Source of the DNA: JAABUE01 sp037440925
Lineage (GTDB): Bacteria > Chloroflexota > Anaerolineae > Anaerolineales > Villigracilaceae
Direction: 5' to 3'
Length of the DNA: 64,000 bases
Assembly: GCA_037440925.1 (NCBI GenBank)
Contig: JBBITF010000001.1
Location: forward strand, 62,001-126,000
The notes beneath the pieces were generated by a model, which saw nothing but the letters and a program-made list of their open reading frames with translations, searched no databases and was not told the DNA's origin. Numbering within the stretch: position 1 is the first letter of the stretch; every line of letters starts with the position of its first letter. Positions 42,481 through 50,844 of the stretch are shown piece after piece. The position numbers were made by a program, and so were the translations under genes.

Positions 42481-43407
42481 TTACCATGTGTTTGAACCTT
42501 CGGGGTATTTGACAGGTTGGCAGGCATGTATCAAGCGCCAGAAAATAGAATTATACGGCGTGGCTACGCCCAATCTTTCTCCTGCTTGCGAGATGGCCCC
42601 GCAAATGGCGTCTATTTCGGTGGGCGCGCCTCGTTGCATATCCTGAAACATAGAAGAATGGTTAGCGGCGGTCTTGTGCGCCACCTCCTCGGCGGCCGCT
42701 ATGGCGTCGCCAAATGGCAGGCAGATTCCCTGCGCCTGGGCTACGGCTGCCGTTTCTTGCGCCAATTGTCTCATCAGATAACGCGCTGCCGGTCGTTGTA
42801 GTAATTCACCGTTGGGGACGCGCAGCAGCGCCGTCAGCGGATTGATGGCTGCGTTGATCACCAGTTTGCCCCACACGAGCGACTCTGCATCGTTCACTAT
42901 CTGGACCTGGAACCCTGCTTCCGTTATCGCGGCCTCCAGCGCCCCCAAGCGGGGATGCGCTTCCAGCGAGACCACGCCCTCCCCGCCGGCGCGCGCCAGG
43001 CCGGGGGCGAGCAGGGTGGCTCCGGTGGTGGTGACGCCCAGGGCAACGCGCGGCAGGCCCAGGCTGAGTCCGAGCGTTTCGCGGTTGCCCAGGCCGTTTT
43101 GCAGTGTGAGCGCCAATCCGTCCGCAGCAAGGCAATCTGCCAGTTGCGCCGCCACACGTTGTGTCTGCCAGGCTTTGACCAGCACCAGCGCGTATTTTGC
43201 CGGCCGGCATCGAGCCGGGGCGTCGGTCGCCAAAACAGGGCTGGAGAGTTCGCGGTTATTTGCCTCTATCAGCCGTGCGCCGTTTTCTTGCAAGGCGGTT
43301 AGGCCGCTTTGCCAGGTGCCGAGCATGACGATCGTGTGACCTGCTGCGCCTAGCCGTGCGGCAAACAGCGTAGCCAGTGCGCCTGTGCCAACAATCAAGA
43401 TGTGCAT
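42481..43407 (-). CDS. panE: ketopantoate reductase (2-dehydropantoate 2-reductase)
   Basis: This 308-residue NADPH-dependent enzyme reduces ketopantoate to pantoate in pantothenate and coenzyme A synthesis. Landmarks are ILIVGTGALATLFAARLGAAGH as dinucleotide fold, VKAWQTQRVAAQL, LTLQNGLGN, the VWGKLVINAAINPLTALLRVPNG active-site helix with Lys and Asn, and SSMFQDMQRGAPTEIDAICG. It lies 15 nt downstream of panB, which supports the pathway assignment. A second homologue is encoded at 55202-56140. No Shine-Dalgarno sequence is visible. Confidence 0.92.
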   Translation of the reverse strand: MHILIVGTGALATLFAARLGAAGHTIVMLGTWQSGLTALQENGARLIEANNRELSSPVLATDAPARCRPAKYALVLVKAWQTQRVAAQLADCLAADGLALTLQNGLGNRETLGLSLGLPRVALGVTTTGATLLAPGLARAGGEGVVSLEAHPRLGALEAAITEAGFQVQIVNDAESLVWGKLVINAAINPLTALLRVPNGELLQRPAARYLMRQLAQETAAVAQAQGICLPFGDAIAAAEEVAHKTAANHSSMFQDMQRGAPTEIDAICGAISQAGERLGVATPYNSIFWRLIHACQPVKYPEGSNTW

Positions 43408-43422
43408 CGTTCGTTTTGCGTT

Positions 43423-44307
43423 TCACACATTTTTTATATTTTGCAAAAACGCTTCCCACTCTTCGTCGGCCATTTCAACGGTATGTTCTGGCGCAGGGAA
43501 GGCGTGCGTTTGTACATCTTCCATGAAATCGCGGAATGCGCTTTGCATGGCGGCATGGAAGTGAGCATATTGTTTGACGAATTTGGGCGTGAAGCGGTCG
43601 AACAACCCCAACAAATCGTGCGTGACCAGCACCTGCCCATCGCAGCCGGCGCCGGCCCCAATGCCAATCGTAGGGATGGTCAGACGCTGCGAGAGGAGTT
43701 TTGCCAGCCGGGCCGGAACGGATTCTAGCACCAGGCTGAAACAGCCCGCCTCTTCCAGCCATAGAGCATCTTCCAGCAGACGCTGAGCGGCGGCGGCGGT
43801 CTTGCCCTGGGCGCGGTATCCACCCAACTGATGGATAGACTGTGGAGTGAGACCGAGGTGTCCCATCACCGGAATGCCCGCGCCGACGATAGCGCGGACG
43901 GCCTCGAGGCGTTCTCGTCCGCCTTCTAGTTTGACCGCGTCCATGCCGCCTTGCTGTAAAAAGCGACCGGCGTTGCGCACGGCTTCCTCAACCGAAACCT
44001 GATAGGACAGGAAAGGCATATCCCCAATCAGCAGGGCGGTTTTTGCGCCGCGCGATACTGCCCGACAGTGGTGCAGCATCTCGTCCATGGTAACCGGCAA
44101 GGTGTTTTCATATCCCAGAACCACCATGCCGAGAGAATCGCCGACCAAAATCGAATCGATTCCGGCCTGGTCCATCGCCAGGGCGGTGGGATAATCATAG
44201 GCGGTCAACATGGTAATCGCTTCGCCGCGTTCCTTCTTTTCTCGCAGTGTGCGTGTAGTCACCTTCTTGCGTTGGGACACATAAGAAACAGGAGCAATAG
44301 TAGACAT
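43423..44307 (-). CDS. panB: ketopantoate hydroxymethyltransferase
   Basis: This 294-residue enzyme adds a hydroxymethyl group from methylene-tetrahydrofolate to 2-oxoisovalerate. LTAYDYPTALAMDQAGID, ILVGDSLGMVVLGYENTL, GDMPFLSY and AVKLEGG are the family motifs, including metal-binding Asp residues; GHLGLTPQSIHQLGGYR and IGIGAGAGCDGQVLVTHDLLG follow. The length is slightly above average because of an N-terminal extension. GGAGGG precedes the ATG. It is the first gene of the panB-panE operon. Confidence 0.95.
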   Translation of the reverse strand: MSTIAPVSYVSQRKKVTTRTLREKKERGEAITMLTAYDYPTALAMDQAGIDSILVGDSLGMVVLGYENTLPVTMDEMLHHCRAVSRGAKTALLIGDMPFLSYQVSVEEAVRNAGRFLQQGGMDAVKLEGGRERLEAVRAIVGAGIPVMGHLGLTPQSIHQLGGYRAQGKTAAAAQRLLEDALWLEEAGCFSLVLESVPARLAKLLSQRLTIPTIGIGAGAGCDGQVLVTHDLLGLFDRFTPKFVKQYAHFHAAMQSAFRDFMEDVQTHAFPAPEHTVEMADEEWEAFLQNIKNV

Positions 44308-44460
44308 GGTACCCTCCGTAAAGGTAGAGTCCGCTTTGGCTCTGCTCCCCTGCTTTGAGCCGCTAGCGTGCAGGCGTTTTTCGTCGCGTTCCTTGCAGAT
44401 ACGCGCGTTTGGGACGTTTCAACGTCAGGTTACATTATTCCACAAAAATCTTTTTTCGCC

Positions 44461-44466
44461 TATAAT
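44461..44466 (+). promoter_or_regulatory. -10 box of the YtxH gene promoter
   Basis: A perfect TATAAT lies 71 nt before the YtxH start codon, in the 230-nt gap that separates it from the divergent panB gene. The -35 region is weak. Confidence 0.35.
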
Positions 44467-44537
44467 ACGAATAGATCATTTTCATCATTCTGGCACAGGC
44501 TCATTGTCAATTTCTATCAAATTTCGAGGAGACTCCC

Positions 44538-44750
44538 ATGCGAAAGATATTTGGCTTTTTGATTGGCACTTTGGTGGGGGCATTGGTCGGCGCGACGATT
44601 GCCTTGTTGTTGGCGCCCGAATCGGGCGAGGAGTTGCGCGCTCAAATTCGTGAGCGCGGCCAAAACTTCTTGGGCGAGATCAAACATGCCGCCGATGCGC
44701 GCCGTATCGAACTACGCGAGCGTTTGGATGCGCTGCGCGCGCCGCAATGA
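44538..44750 (+). CDS. YtxH domain small membrane protein
   Basis: The protein has 70 residues. An N-terminal hydrophobic helix rich in Gly (GFLIGTLVGALVGATIALLLAPESGEELR) is characteristic of the YtxH/gas-vesicle-like family; the LLAPESGEE motif is diagnostic. A charged helical tail follows. Members are membrane proteins of unknown function, often stress-related. GGAGAC precedes the ATG. It stands alone with its own -10 box and a terminator. Confidence 0.88.
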   Translation: MRKIFGFLIGTLVGALVGATIALLLAPESGEELRAQIRERGQNFLGEIKHAADARRIELRERLDALRAPQ

Positions 44751-44773
44751 GACGCCTCATGCCTAACGTAGTC

Positions 44774-44807
44774 AGACCTGCGGCTTGTTTGCGCAGGTCT
44801 TTTTTTG
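44774..44807 (+). terminator. intrinsic terminator of the YtxH gene
   Basis: A 9-bp perfect stem AGACCTGCG/CGCAGGTCT with a 9-nt loop is followed by eight T residues. Confidence 0.88.
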
Positions 44808-44860
44808 GGCTTTGGGGCTGATTGGACGGATAAGGCAAGCGACGCACATGTGCGCTCGGA

Positions 44861-46006
44861 CTATAGGCCGGAGTAGAATGCCTCTGCTTGCGCCATGCAC
44901 GCGCGGTATTCAGCACGCGCCTGGATGATGGCGGCATTCACTTGCGCGGCATGCGCCCTCAAATGATGGTTTTTCAGCGCGGTCAACATGGCTTCGGCCA
45001 GGGAACGTGGATCGCCGGCGTCCACCAGCAAGCCGTTTTTGCCGTCTGTAATCCATTCGCGAATGGAGTCTACATCCCCTGCCACCGGAAAACAGCCGCA
45101 GGCCATACCTTCCAGCAGGGAGTTGGGGGTGCCGTCATGTATGCTGGGCGAGACCAACGCCGCCGCGCGGCGAAAAACGGCGGCCATTTGTTCATGCGGC
45201 AAAGGAGGCAGCAATTCAACCGCATGAACAATGCCGAGCGCCTCGATCCAGTGGATGGCCTGCGCCTCGCCCGCCATTGAAGCGCATAGGAAACGCGCTT
45301 GGGGGATTTCTTTCAATACCAGAGGGATGGCTTGGAAAAACGCGTCGTTGCGGACATAGGCTCTAAAGCCGCGCGGGTTGACGACAACCGGCTGTTCGAC
45401 AAGGGACTGGGGCGGGTAGAACACGTCTCTGCGGACGCCGCCGTTGCCGGGGATGACCAGGCTGGGCTTGTGTGCGCTGAAGCCCCATTTCTCTGCTAAA
45501 TGGATGTCGCGTTGGCAATCGGCGTGCAGAGCATCGGTCACTTGCATTGTCCAACGGGTGTAATGGCGCATCAGCGGCGTGGATGGGGCGTGCAAGGTGA
45601 AGTCGTTGCCCCATACTGAAACCAGCAAAGGGGGGCCGGCGTATGCGTCGGCGGCGGTCATGCCTTCGTAAGGGATGCGCATAGCATGGACCAGGTCTGG
45701 CTGGATGCGTTCGATGACGCTGCGCAGCCGGCGGGCGGCGCGGGGAATCGTCAACGGGCCGAGAAAATGCCGAATGGTGGCGCGCAGGCCGAGGCTCCGC
45801 GCAGACGCGGGGCGGGAGGCTGTTGCAACAGCAGATCGTTTGGCGGCGCTGAATGCTACCGGGACGAAGTCCAATCCCTGCAAGTTCAAATTGGGTTGGC
45901 AGGCAAAGGTGGACGCCAAGAATACTTCATCGCCGCGTTCGATGAAGTAGCGCATCCACTGGAGGGCAATCGGTGAACGGCCATCGGCCACAAAAAGCAG
46001 GCGCAT
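44861..46006 (-). CDS. glycosyltransferase family 4 protein
   Basis: The protein has 381 residues with a GT-B fold. The N-terminal domain begins MRLLFVADGRSPIALQWMRYFIERGDEVFLAST, and the C-terminal domain has LVSPSIHDGTPNSLLEGMACGCFPVAGDVDSIREWI, the GT4 nucleotide-sugar site with the Glu of the EX7E motif. It should add a sugar to a glycolipid or exopolysaccharide; donor and acceptor are unknown. It neighbours ugd and a methyltransferase on the other strand, suggesting polysaccharide synthesis. GATAAT ends 6 nt before the ATG, so the transcript is probably leaderless. Confidence 0.85.
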   Translation of the reverse strand: MRLLFVADGRSPIALQWMRYFIERGDEVFLASTFACQPNLNLQGLDFVPVAFSAAKRSAVATASRPASARSLGLRATIRHFLGPLTIPRAARRLRSVIERIQPDLVHAMRIPYEGMTAADAYAGPPLLVSVWGNDFTLHAPSTPLMRHYTRWTMQVTDALHADCQRDIHLAEKWGFSAHKPSLVIPGNGGVRRDVFYPPQSLVEQPVVVNPRGFRAYVRNDAFFQAIPLVLKEIPQARFLCASMAGEAQAIHWIEALGIVHAVELLPPLPHEQMAAVFRRAAALVSPSIHDGTPNSLLEGMACGCFPVAGDVDSIREWITDGKNGLLVDAGDPRSLAEAMLTALKNHHLRAHAAQVNAAIIQARAEYRACMAQAEAFYSGL

Positions 46007-46012
46007 ACCCGC

Positions 46013-46018
46013 ATTATC
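46013..46018 (-). promoter_or_regulatory. -10 box of a likely leaderless promoter
   Basis: GATAAT on the minus strand ends 6 nt before the glycosyltransferase ATG. No Shine-Dalgarno sequence is present. Confidence 0.4.
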
Positions 46019-46085
46019 TCACAAGTCTTGCTTTTGTTCGGTCATTTTACAGGCCCAAAGGTTTAGGGTTTTCTTGTTCGCCAGT

Positions 46086-46125
46086 AGCCTGTTGGAGAAG
46101 ACTTGAAAATTGCCCTATTGCTCCG
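46086..46125 (+). repeat. dispersed 40-bp repeat, copy 2
   Basis: This copy differs at two positions from 7078-7117. The flanking inverted repeats of the 7055-7225 element are not obvious here, so it may be a truncated copy. Confidence 0.7.
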
Positions 46126-46162
46126 ACGGTTCTATTATCCGGCAAACTGCCAGGCGAAAGCA

Positions 46163-46191
46163 TTGCTCATTGGCGGAGGACATAGTATATT
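46163..46191 (+). promoter_or_regulatory. promoter of the response regulator gene
   Basis: TTGCTC (46163-46168) and TATATT (46186-46191) are separated by 17 nt. The predicted start is near 46198, leaving a leader of about 12 nt without a Shine-Dalgarno sequence. Confidence 0.5.
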
Positions 46192-46209
46192 TAAGGCACG
46201 GTCGTCATT

Positions 46210-46626
46210 ATGAGCAAAGGTCACATTCTGGTTGTAGAGGACAATCTCGATAACTATGAACTGGTGCGCTTTATTCTGGAGCGCAACGGTTATGATACCT
46301 TCCTGGCGGTCAACGGGCAGGATGGGGTGGCTGCTGCGCGTTTGCAGCAGCCAGATTTGATTTTGATGGACCTGTCTCTACCGGGGCTGGATGGCTGGGA
46401 TGCGACTTTCCAAATCAAGAGCGATCCGCGCACAAAGAACATTCCGTTGCTGGCTTTGACGGCGCATACTCTCCCTTCGGATCGTAAGCGGGCTTTGGAG
46501 GCCGGGGTGGATGGTTACTTGACCAAGCCCTTCGAGTTGAACGATCTTGTGACGGCCGTAGAGACGACTCTTCGCAAGAACAGGGGAGAAGATTCTGTGT
46601 CGAATGAGCAAACGATGGTATATTAA
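46210..46626 (+). CDS. single-domain response regulator
   Basis: The protein has 138 residues and consists of one receiver domain. VVEDN supplies the acidic pair, LMDLSLPGLDG the phosphorylation site (Asp54), and TKPF the conserved Lys. There is no output domain, so it resembles DivK or CheY-type relays acting by protein contact. No histidine kinase gene is adjacent. It lies 48 nt before ugd in the same direction and could be co-transcribed, hinting at control of polysaccharide synthesis. Confidence 0.92.
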   Translation: MSKGHILVVEDNLDNYELVRFILERNGYDTFLAVNGQDGVAAARLQQPDLILMDLSLPGLDGWDATFQIKSDPRTKNIPLLALTAHTLPSDRKRALEAGVDGYLTKPFELNDLVTAVETTLRKNRGEDSVSNEQTMVY

Positions 46627-46674
46627 GCGGGTTTTCTTGCGCAAAAAATCACAAAATGTCGAGGTAGATGAACT

Positions 46675-47982
46675 ATGAAACAAATTTGTGTGGTCGGCGT
46701 TGGATACGTTGGCCTGGTTACGGGGGCTTGTTTTGCCGATTTGGGGAACAAGGTGATTGCGTTGGATGTCAATCGAGAGCGCATCGAAGGGTTGAAAAAA
46801 GGAGTCATGCCCATCTATGAACCGGGCCTGGAGGAACTGGTAGCGCGCAACGTCAAGGCTGGCCGGCTCTCCTTTACAACATCATACCAGGAGGCGATGG
46901 CCGGGACGGAGTTCACCTTCATTGCAGTTGGCACGCCTTCAGGGGTGAATGGCGAGGCGGATTTGCAGTATGTGGCCGCCGCGGCGCGTTCGATTGCTGA
47001 AAACATGACGGCTCCTATGATTATCATCAATAAGTCCACCGTTCCGGTCGGGACCGGGGATTGGGTGGCCGATATTGTGAAGTCGGCTCAGCCCAAGCCG
47101 ATTGACTTTTGGGTGGTTTCTTGCCCGGAATTCTTGCGCGAAGGTTCGGCTATCGGCGATTTCATGAATCCACATCGCACCGTGTTGGGATCCATGCACC
47201 GCGAGGCCGCCGAGAAGGTGGCGCAATTGCACTTGCCGCTGCGCGCGCCCATCGTCATTACCGATCTGCGCACTGCGGAGATGATCAAGTACGCCTCCAA
47301 TGCCTTCTTGGCGACGAAAATTTCTTTTATCAACGAAATCGCTGATATTTGTGAGGCGTTGGGCGCAGATGTAAAGGAAGTGGCTGCCGGGATGGGGTAC
47401 GATGTGCGCATCAACCGGCATTTTCTGGACGCCGGCTTAGGCTGGGGCGGGTCGTGTTTCCCCAAAGACGTGCTGGCGTTGGCCTATATGGCCGAGGAAA
47501 AGGGCTTGCGGCCCAGGCTTTTGAACACGGTCATGGAAATCAATTATGAGCGCCGTAAACAGGCGGTGGCTTATGTGGAAGCCATGGCTGGCGGCTTGAA
47601 GGGCAAAACCATTGGTTTGTTAGGGCTGGCCTTCAAGCCCAACACGGACGACATGCGCGATGCTCCCTCTATTGACATTGCCCAGGCGTTGACGGCAGCA
47701 GGCGCAAAAGTCCGCGCGTATGACCCGGTGGCTATGGAAGTGGCAAGGCGCATTTTGCCGGCTGTCGAAATGTTCGATGACCCTTACGCCATGGCAAAGG
47801 GTTGTGATGCGTTGATGGTCAATACCGAATGGAATGAGTTCAAACAACTCGATTTGGAAAAGATTAAAGGTCTTTTGAGGCAGGCGGTCATCTTTGACGG
47901 GCGTAATATCTATGAACCCGAAACGATGAAGAAAATGGGATTTATCTATCGCGGTATGGGGCGCGGGTTCAACGGAAAGTAG
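46675..47982 (+). CDS. ugd: UDP-glucose 6-dehydrogenase
   Basis: This 435-residue enzyme oxidises UDP-glucose to UDP-glucuronate with NAD, supplying precursor for polysaccharides. VVGVGYVGLVTGACFADLG is the dinucleotide fold, ADLQYVAAAARSIAENM and KSTVPVGTGD follow, GWGGSCFPKDVLAL holds the catalytic Cys, and GLAFKPNTDDMRDAPS binds the second nucleotide. UDP-N-acetylmannosamine dehydrogenases are related but this pattern favours UDP-glucose. GAGGTAG precedes the ATG. It follows the response regulator and precedes a methyltransferase. Confidence 0.93.
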   Translation: MKQICVVGVGYVGLVTGACFADLGNKVIALDVNRERIEGLKKGVMPIYEPGLEELVARNVKAGRLSFTTSYQEAMAGTEFTFIAVGTPSGVNGEADLQYVAAAARSIAENMTAPMIIINKSTVPVGTGDWVADIVKSAQPKPIDFWVVSCPEFLREGSAIGDFMNPHRTVLGSMHREAAEKVAQLHLPLRAPIVITDLRTAEMIKYASNAFLATKISFINEIADICEALGADVKEVAAGMGYDVRINRHFLDAGLGWGGSCFPKDVLALAYMAEEKGLRPRLLNTVMEINYERRKQAVAYVEAMAGGLKGKTIGLLGLAFKPNTDDMRDAPSIDIAQALTAAGAKVRAYDPVAMEVARRILPAVEMFDDPYAMAKGCDALMVNTEWNEFKQLDLEKIKGLLRQAVIFDGRNIYEPETMKKMGFIYRGMGRGFNGK

Positions 47983-48008
47983 ATAGTTGTACCGATGCCT
48001 GAACACAG

Positions 48009-48902
48009 ATGAATACGCCTCCAATCTGCGACTATACTAACTCCAATTACCAGGTTTCCTTCTGGGAGCAGGGCGGGCGCGAATACGAAGACCGCGCAGA
48101 AGCCATTGCGCTCAAACATTTGCTGCCCCAAACCGGCCGGTTGATGTTGGAGTTGGGCGCCGGCGCCGGACGAAACTCTCCCCGCTACGCCGGCTACGAG
48201 CGGGTTGTATTGTTGGATTATTCCATGACGCAATTGGAACAGGCCCAGGCGCGGCTGGGCCTGTCTGATCGTTATGTCTATGTGGCTGCCGATGTGTACC
48301 GTTTGCCGTTTGTGACAGGATTGTTCGATGGCGCCACGATGATTCGTACCCTACATCACATGGCAGATGCGCCTAGAGCCCTGGCTCAAGTGCGCTCGGT
48401 GTTGCAGCCGGGGGCGGTTTTTATCTTGGAGTTTGCCAACAAGCAAAATGTCAAGGCAATTTTTCGTTATTTACTCGGCCGGCAGGCCTGGAGCCCGTTT
48501 ACAAGGGAGCCGGTGGAGTTTGTAGCGTTGAACTTCGATTTCCACCCGGCTGCGGTCAGGGCCTGGTTGAAAGAAGCAGGCTTTCAGGTCGAACGGACGC
48601 GCACCGTGTCTCATTTTCGATTGGGGTGGCTCAAGCGGCTGGTCTCGCCAAAACTTCTGGCCGGGATAGATGGTCTCTTGCAGTGGACAGGGGCTTTGTG
48701 GCAGTTGACTCCCAGCGTCTTTGTGCGCGCCAGGGCGGCAGGTCAGGCAGTCACGCAGACCCCTCCTCGAGAGGTGGCGCGCTTTTTCAAGTGTCTGGCT
48801 TGCGGACATGCTCCCCTGGAACAGAACGGCGCGGCGCTGGTCTGTCCGGTTTGCGCCCGCCGCTGGCCTATCCACGCAGAGATTTACGACTTTAGGCAAT
48901 AG
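48009..48902 (+). CDS. SAM-dependent methyltransferase with Trm112-like zinc tail
   Basis: The protein has 297 residues. Residues about 30-160 form a class I methyltransferase fold (LMLELGAGAGRNSPRYAG for motif I, VLLDYSMTQLEQA for motif II). The C-terminal 40 residues resemble a Trm112/YcaR zinc ribbon, CLACGHAPLEQNGAALVCPVCARRWP. That pairing within one chain is unusual because Trm112 is normally a separate activator of methyltransferases. The substrate is unknown. It starts 27 nt after ugd and is convergent with the M24 peptidase gene. Confidence 0.85.
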   Translation: MNTPPICDYTNSNYQVSFWEQGGREYEDRAEAIALKHLLPQTGRLMLELGAGAGRNSPRYAGYERVVLLDYSMTQLEQAQARLGLSDRYVYVAADVYRLPFVTGLFDGATMIRTLHHMADAPRALAQVRSVLQPGAVFILEFANKQNVKAIFRYLLGRQAWSPFTREPVEFVALNFDFHPAAVRAWLKEAGFQVERTRTVSHFRLGWLKRLVSPKLLAGIDGLLQWTGALWQLTPSVFVRARAAGQAVTQTPPREVARFFKCLACGHAPLEQNGAALVCPVCARRWPIHAEIYDFRQ

Positions 48903-48907
48903 TCATT

Positions 48908-50014
48908 TTACCCCACTGTCTGCATCTCGCGCGGCATATCGCTCAGGCTTTCACAGCCCCCTTCTGTCACCAGCACATTGTCTTCTATGCGCACGCCGTT
49001 GCGCGCTGCCAAATAGATGCCCGGCTCGACGGTGTAGGTCATGCCTGTTTCCAGTAGTTGCATGTTGTCGCCGCGCATATAGGGCGCTTCGTGCGCTTCC
49101 ATGCCAATGCCGTGACCGGTGCGGTGGATGAAATATTTCCCATAGCCGGCCTCTTCGATGACCATGCGTGCGGCGCGGTCTACCTCGGCGCAGGGGACGC
49201 CCGGCTTGCCGGCTGCGCGCCCGGCTGCGTTGGCCGCTTGCACAACCTGGTGTATCCTGGCGTATTCTGCTTCTACCTGCCCAACCGCAAAGGTGCGCGT
49301 GAGGTCCGAGATGTAGCCGTCTACGCTGGCGCCCCAGTCAATGACCAGCAAGTCGCCGGGCTGGAGCATGCGCTCGCTGGGCGAGGCGTGCGGATTGGCG
49401 GCGTTGGGTCCGGCGGAGACGATGGGCGAGAAGGGCAACTCCGCCTCGGAGCCATAGCGGAACAATTGCAGCGTCAATTCTGCGGCCAGTTCTTTCTCGG
49501 TCATGCCGATTCGGACAAGGGGCAGAGTGGCCTCTAGCGCCGCTTGCGCTGCCCGCACAGCCTTGCGTATGGCCTCTACTTCTTGTGGTTCTTTGTGCAG
49601 GCGTAAGCCGCTTAGCAACTCGCCGGCCTCCAGGAATTCGGCGCCTGGCGCGCCGGCTTTGAGGAAGTTGTACTCCAACAGCCGCATTCGTCCGCTTTCG
49701 ACGCCTACCCGCTTCTTTTCCAGACCCAGGGCCTGCGCTGCGCTCCGAAAGGCTTTTTCCCACTCTGACGGATTCTCCCCATACGAAAAGGCCTGCACAG
49801 GATAGGGCATCTGTTCGACTTTAAGCATCTCCAACTCTGGCAATACGATGGCGGGCGTTTGTTCTGCGGCGACCAGGAAAACGACCGGTCGTTCCATCAA
49901 ATGGAAATGAGCGCCGGTCAGGTACGTCAGGGAGGGACCGGGGTTTAGGGCAACGGCGTGCAGGCCCGAGGTCCGAAGCGAAGCGGAGAGCTTTTCCAGG
50001 CGGGCTAGGGTCAT
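48908..50014 (-). CDS. M24-family Xaa-Pro peptidase
   Basis: The protein has 368 residues. A creatinase-like N-terminal domain (about 1-130) is followed by the pita-bread catalytic domain, with metal ligands in LVIDWGASVDGYISDLTRTF (two Asp), HRTGHGIGMEAHEAPYM (His), YTVEPGIYL (Glu) and RIEDNVLVTEGG (Glu). It should remove an N-terminal residue before proline or cleave Xaa-Pro dipeptides in the cytoplasm. It overlaps the upstream SDR gene by 4 nt (ATGA), so the two are coupled. Confidence 0.92.
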   Translation of the reverse strand: MTLARLEKLSASLRTSGLHAVALNPGPSLTYLTGAHFHLMERPVVFLVAAEQTPAIVLPELEMLKVEQMPYPVQAFSYGENPSEWEKAFRSAAQALGLEKKRVGVESGRMRLLEYNFLKAGAPGAEFLEAGELLSGLRLHKEPQEVEAIRKAVRAAQAALEATLPLVRIGMTEKELAAELTLQLFRYGSEAELPFSPIVSAGPNAANPHASPSERMLQPGDLLVIDWGASVDGYISDLTRTFAVGQVEAEYARIHQVVQAANAAGRAAGKPGVPCAEVDRAARMVIEEAGYGKYFIHRTGHGIGMEAHEAPYMRGDNMQLLETGMTYTVEPGIYLAARNGVRIEDNVLVTEGGCESLSDMPREMQTVG

Positions 50015-50826
50015 TCATCCTCCGGCGAATGATAGTGTTCGGTGAAATATGTCCGAATCATCCAATCTGCAATCGCGGGGAAGGTGTTTTCGCCCCAAAT
50101 CATCAGGTTGAACCACCAGGGGATGACCACGCTGCGGCGCGGATGCCTGGCAAGTTCCACCACCCGCCGGGCGACTTTTTCGGACGGCATGAAGATGTGT
50201 TTGAAAGGATGCAGGCGCTTTTGCATTTTGAAGCCGGCGCCCCAGCCAAATTCGGTGTGCGCCGGGCCGGGGTAAATGCCAGAGACCTGGATGCCAAAGG
50301 GCGCTACCTCGCGTCGCAGGGCGTCGGTAAAACCGCGCACGCCAAACTTGGAGGCGGAGTAGACTGCATAGGTAGGCGCGGCAATGCGCCCTGCCACCGA
50401 GGACATGTTGATGATGTGTCCCCGCCGTTGCTGGAGCATGTGCGGCAAGAGGGCGCGTGTAACTTGAATCATGCCAATCAAGTTGACCTGAATCTGGGTT
50501 TCGATATCTCGCAAAGGATCGAGGTTTTCCAGCCAATCCAGGCGGCCAAAGCCGGCGTTGTTGAAGAGAATATCCACCCGTTCATAGACTTCCATAACGG
50601 TTTGCGTCATCCACTCGATTTCGGCGCGCTGAGTCACATCTACCGGCACGGCCAACGCTTCGCCGCCTTTGGCCTGGATTTCCTCAGCCAGGGCTTGCAG
50701 GCGGTCTAATCGGCGGGCAGCCAGCACAACCTTGCAGCCTGCTTGTGCAAACAGGTGCGCGGCATCGTAGCCAAAGCCCGATGAAGCCCCGGTAATCAGC
50801 ACTACTTTGTTGTCGAGGTCGGTCAT
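50011..50826 (-). CDS. short-chain dehydrogenase/reductase
   Basis: The protein has 271 residues with a Rossmann fold. VLITGASSGFGYDAA is the cofactor-binding TGxxxGxG motif, LFNNAGFGRL the NNAG motif, SSVAGRIAAPTYAVYSASKFGVRGF contains the catalytic Ser and YxxxK. ARRLDRL after beta-2 has the Arg residues favouring NADP. The C-terminus has a hydrophobic stretch (PWWFNLMIWGENTFPAIADWMI) that may attach it to the membrane. The substrate is not identified. It is upstream of and coupled to the M24 gene. Confidence 0.9.
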   Translation of the reverse strand: MTDLDNKVVLITGASSGFGYDAAHLFAQAGCKVVLAARRLDRLQALAEEIQAKGGEALAVPVDVTQRAEIEWMTQTVMEVYERVDILFNNAGFGRLDWLENLDPLRDIETQIQVNLIGMIQVTRALLPHMLQQRRGHIINMSSVAGRIAAPTYAVYSASKFGVRGFTDALRREVAPFGIQVSGIYPGPAHTEFGWGAGFKMQKRLHPFKHIFMPSEKVARRVVELARHPRRSVVIPWWFNLMIWGENTFPAIADWMIRTYFTEHYHSPEDE

Positions 50827-50844
50827 ATTGTTCTCCTCGAATAT

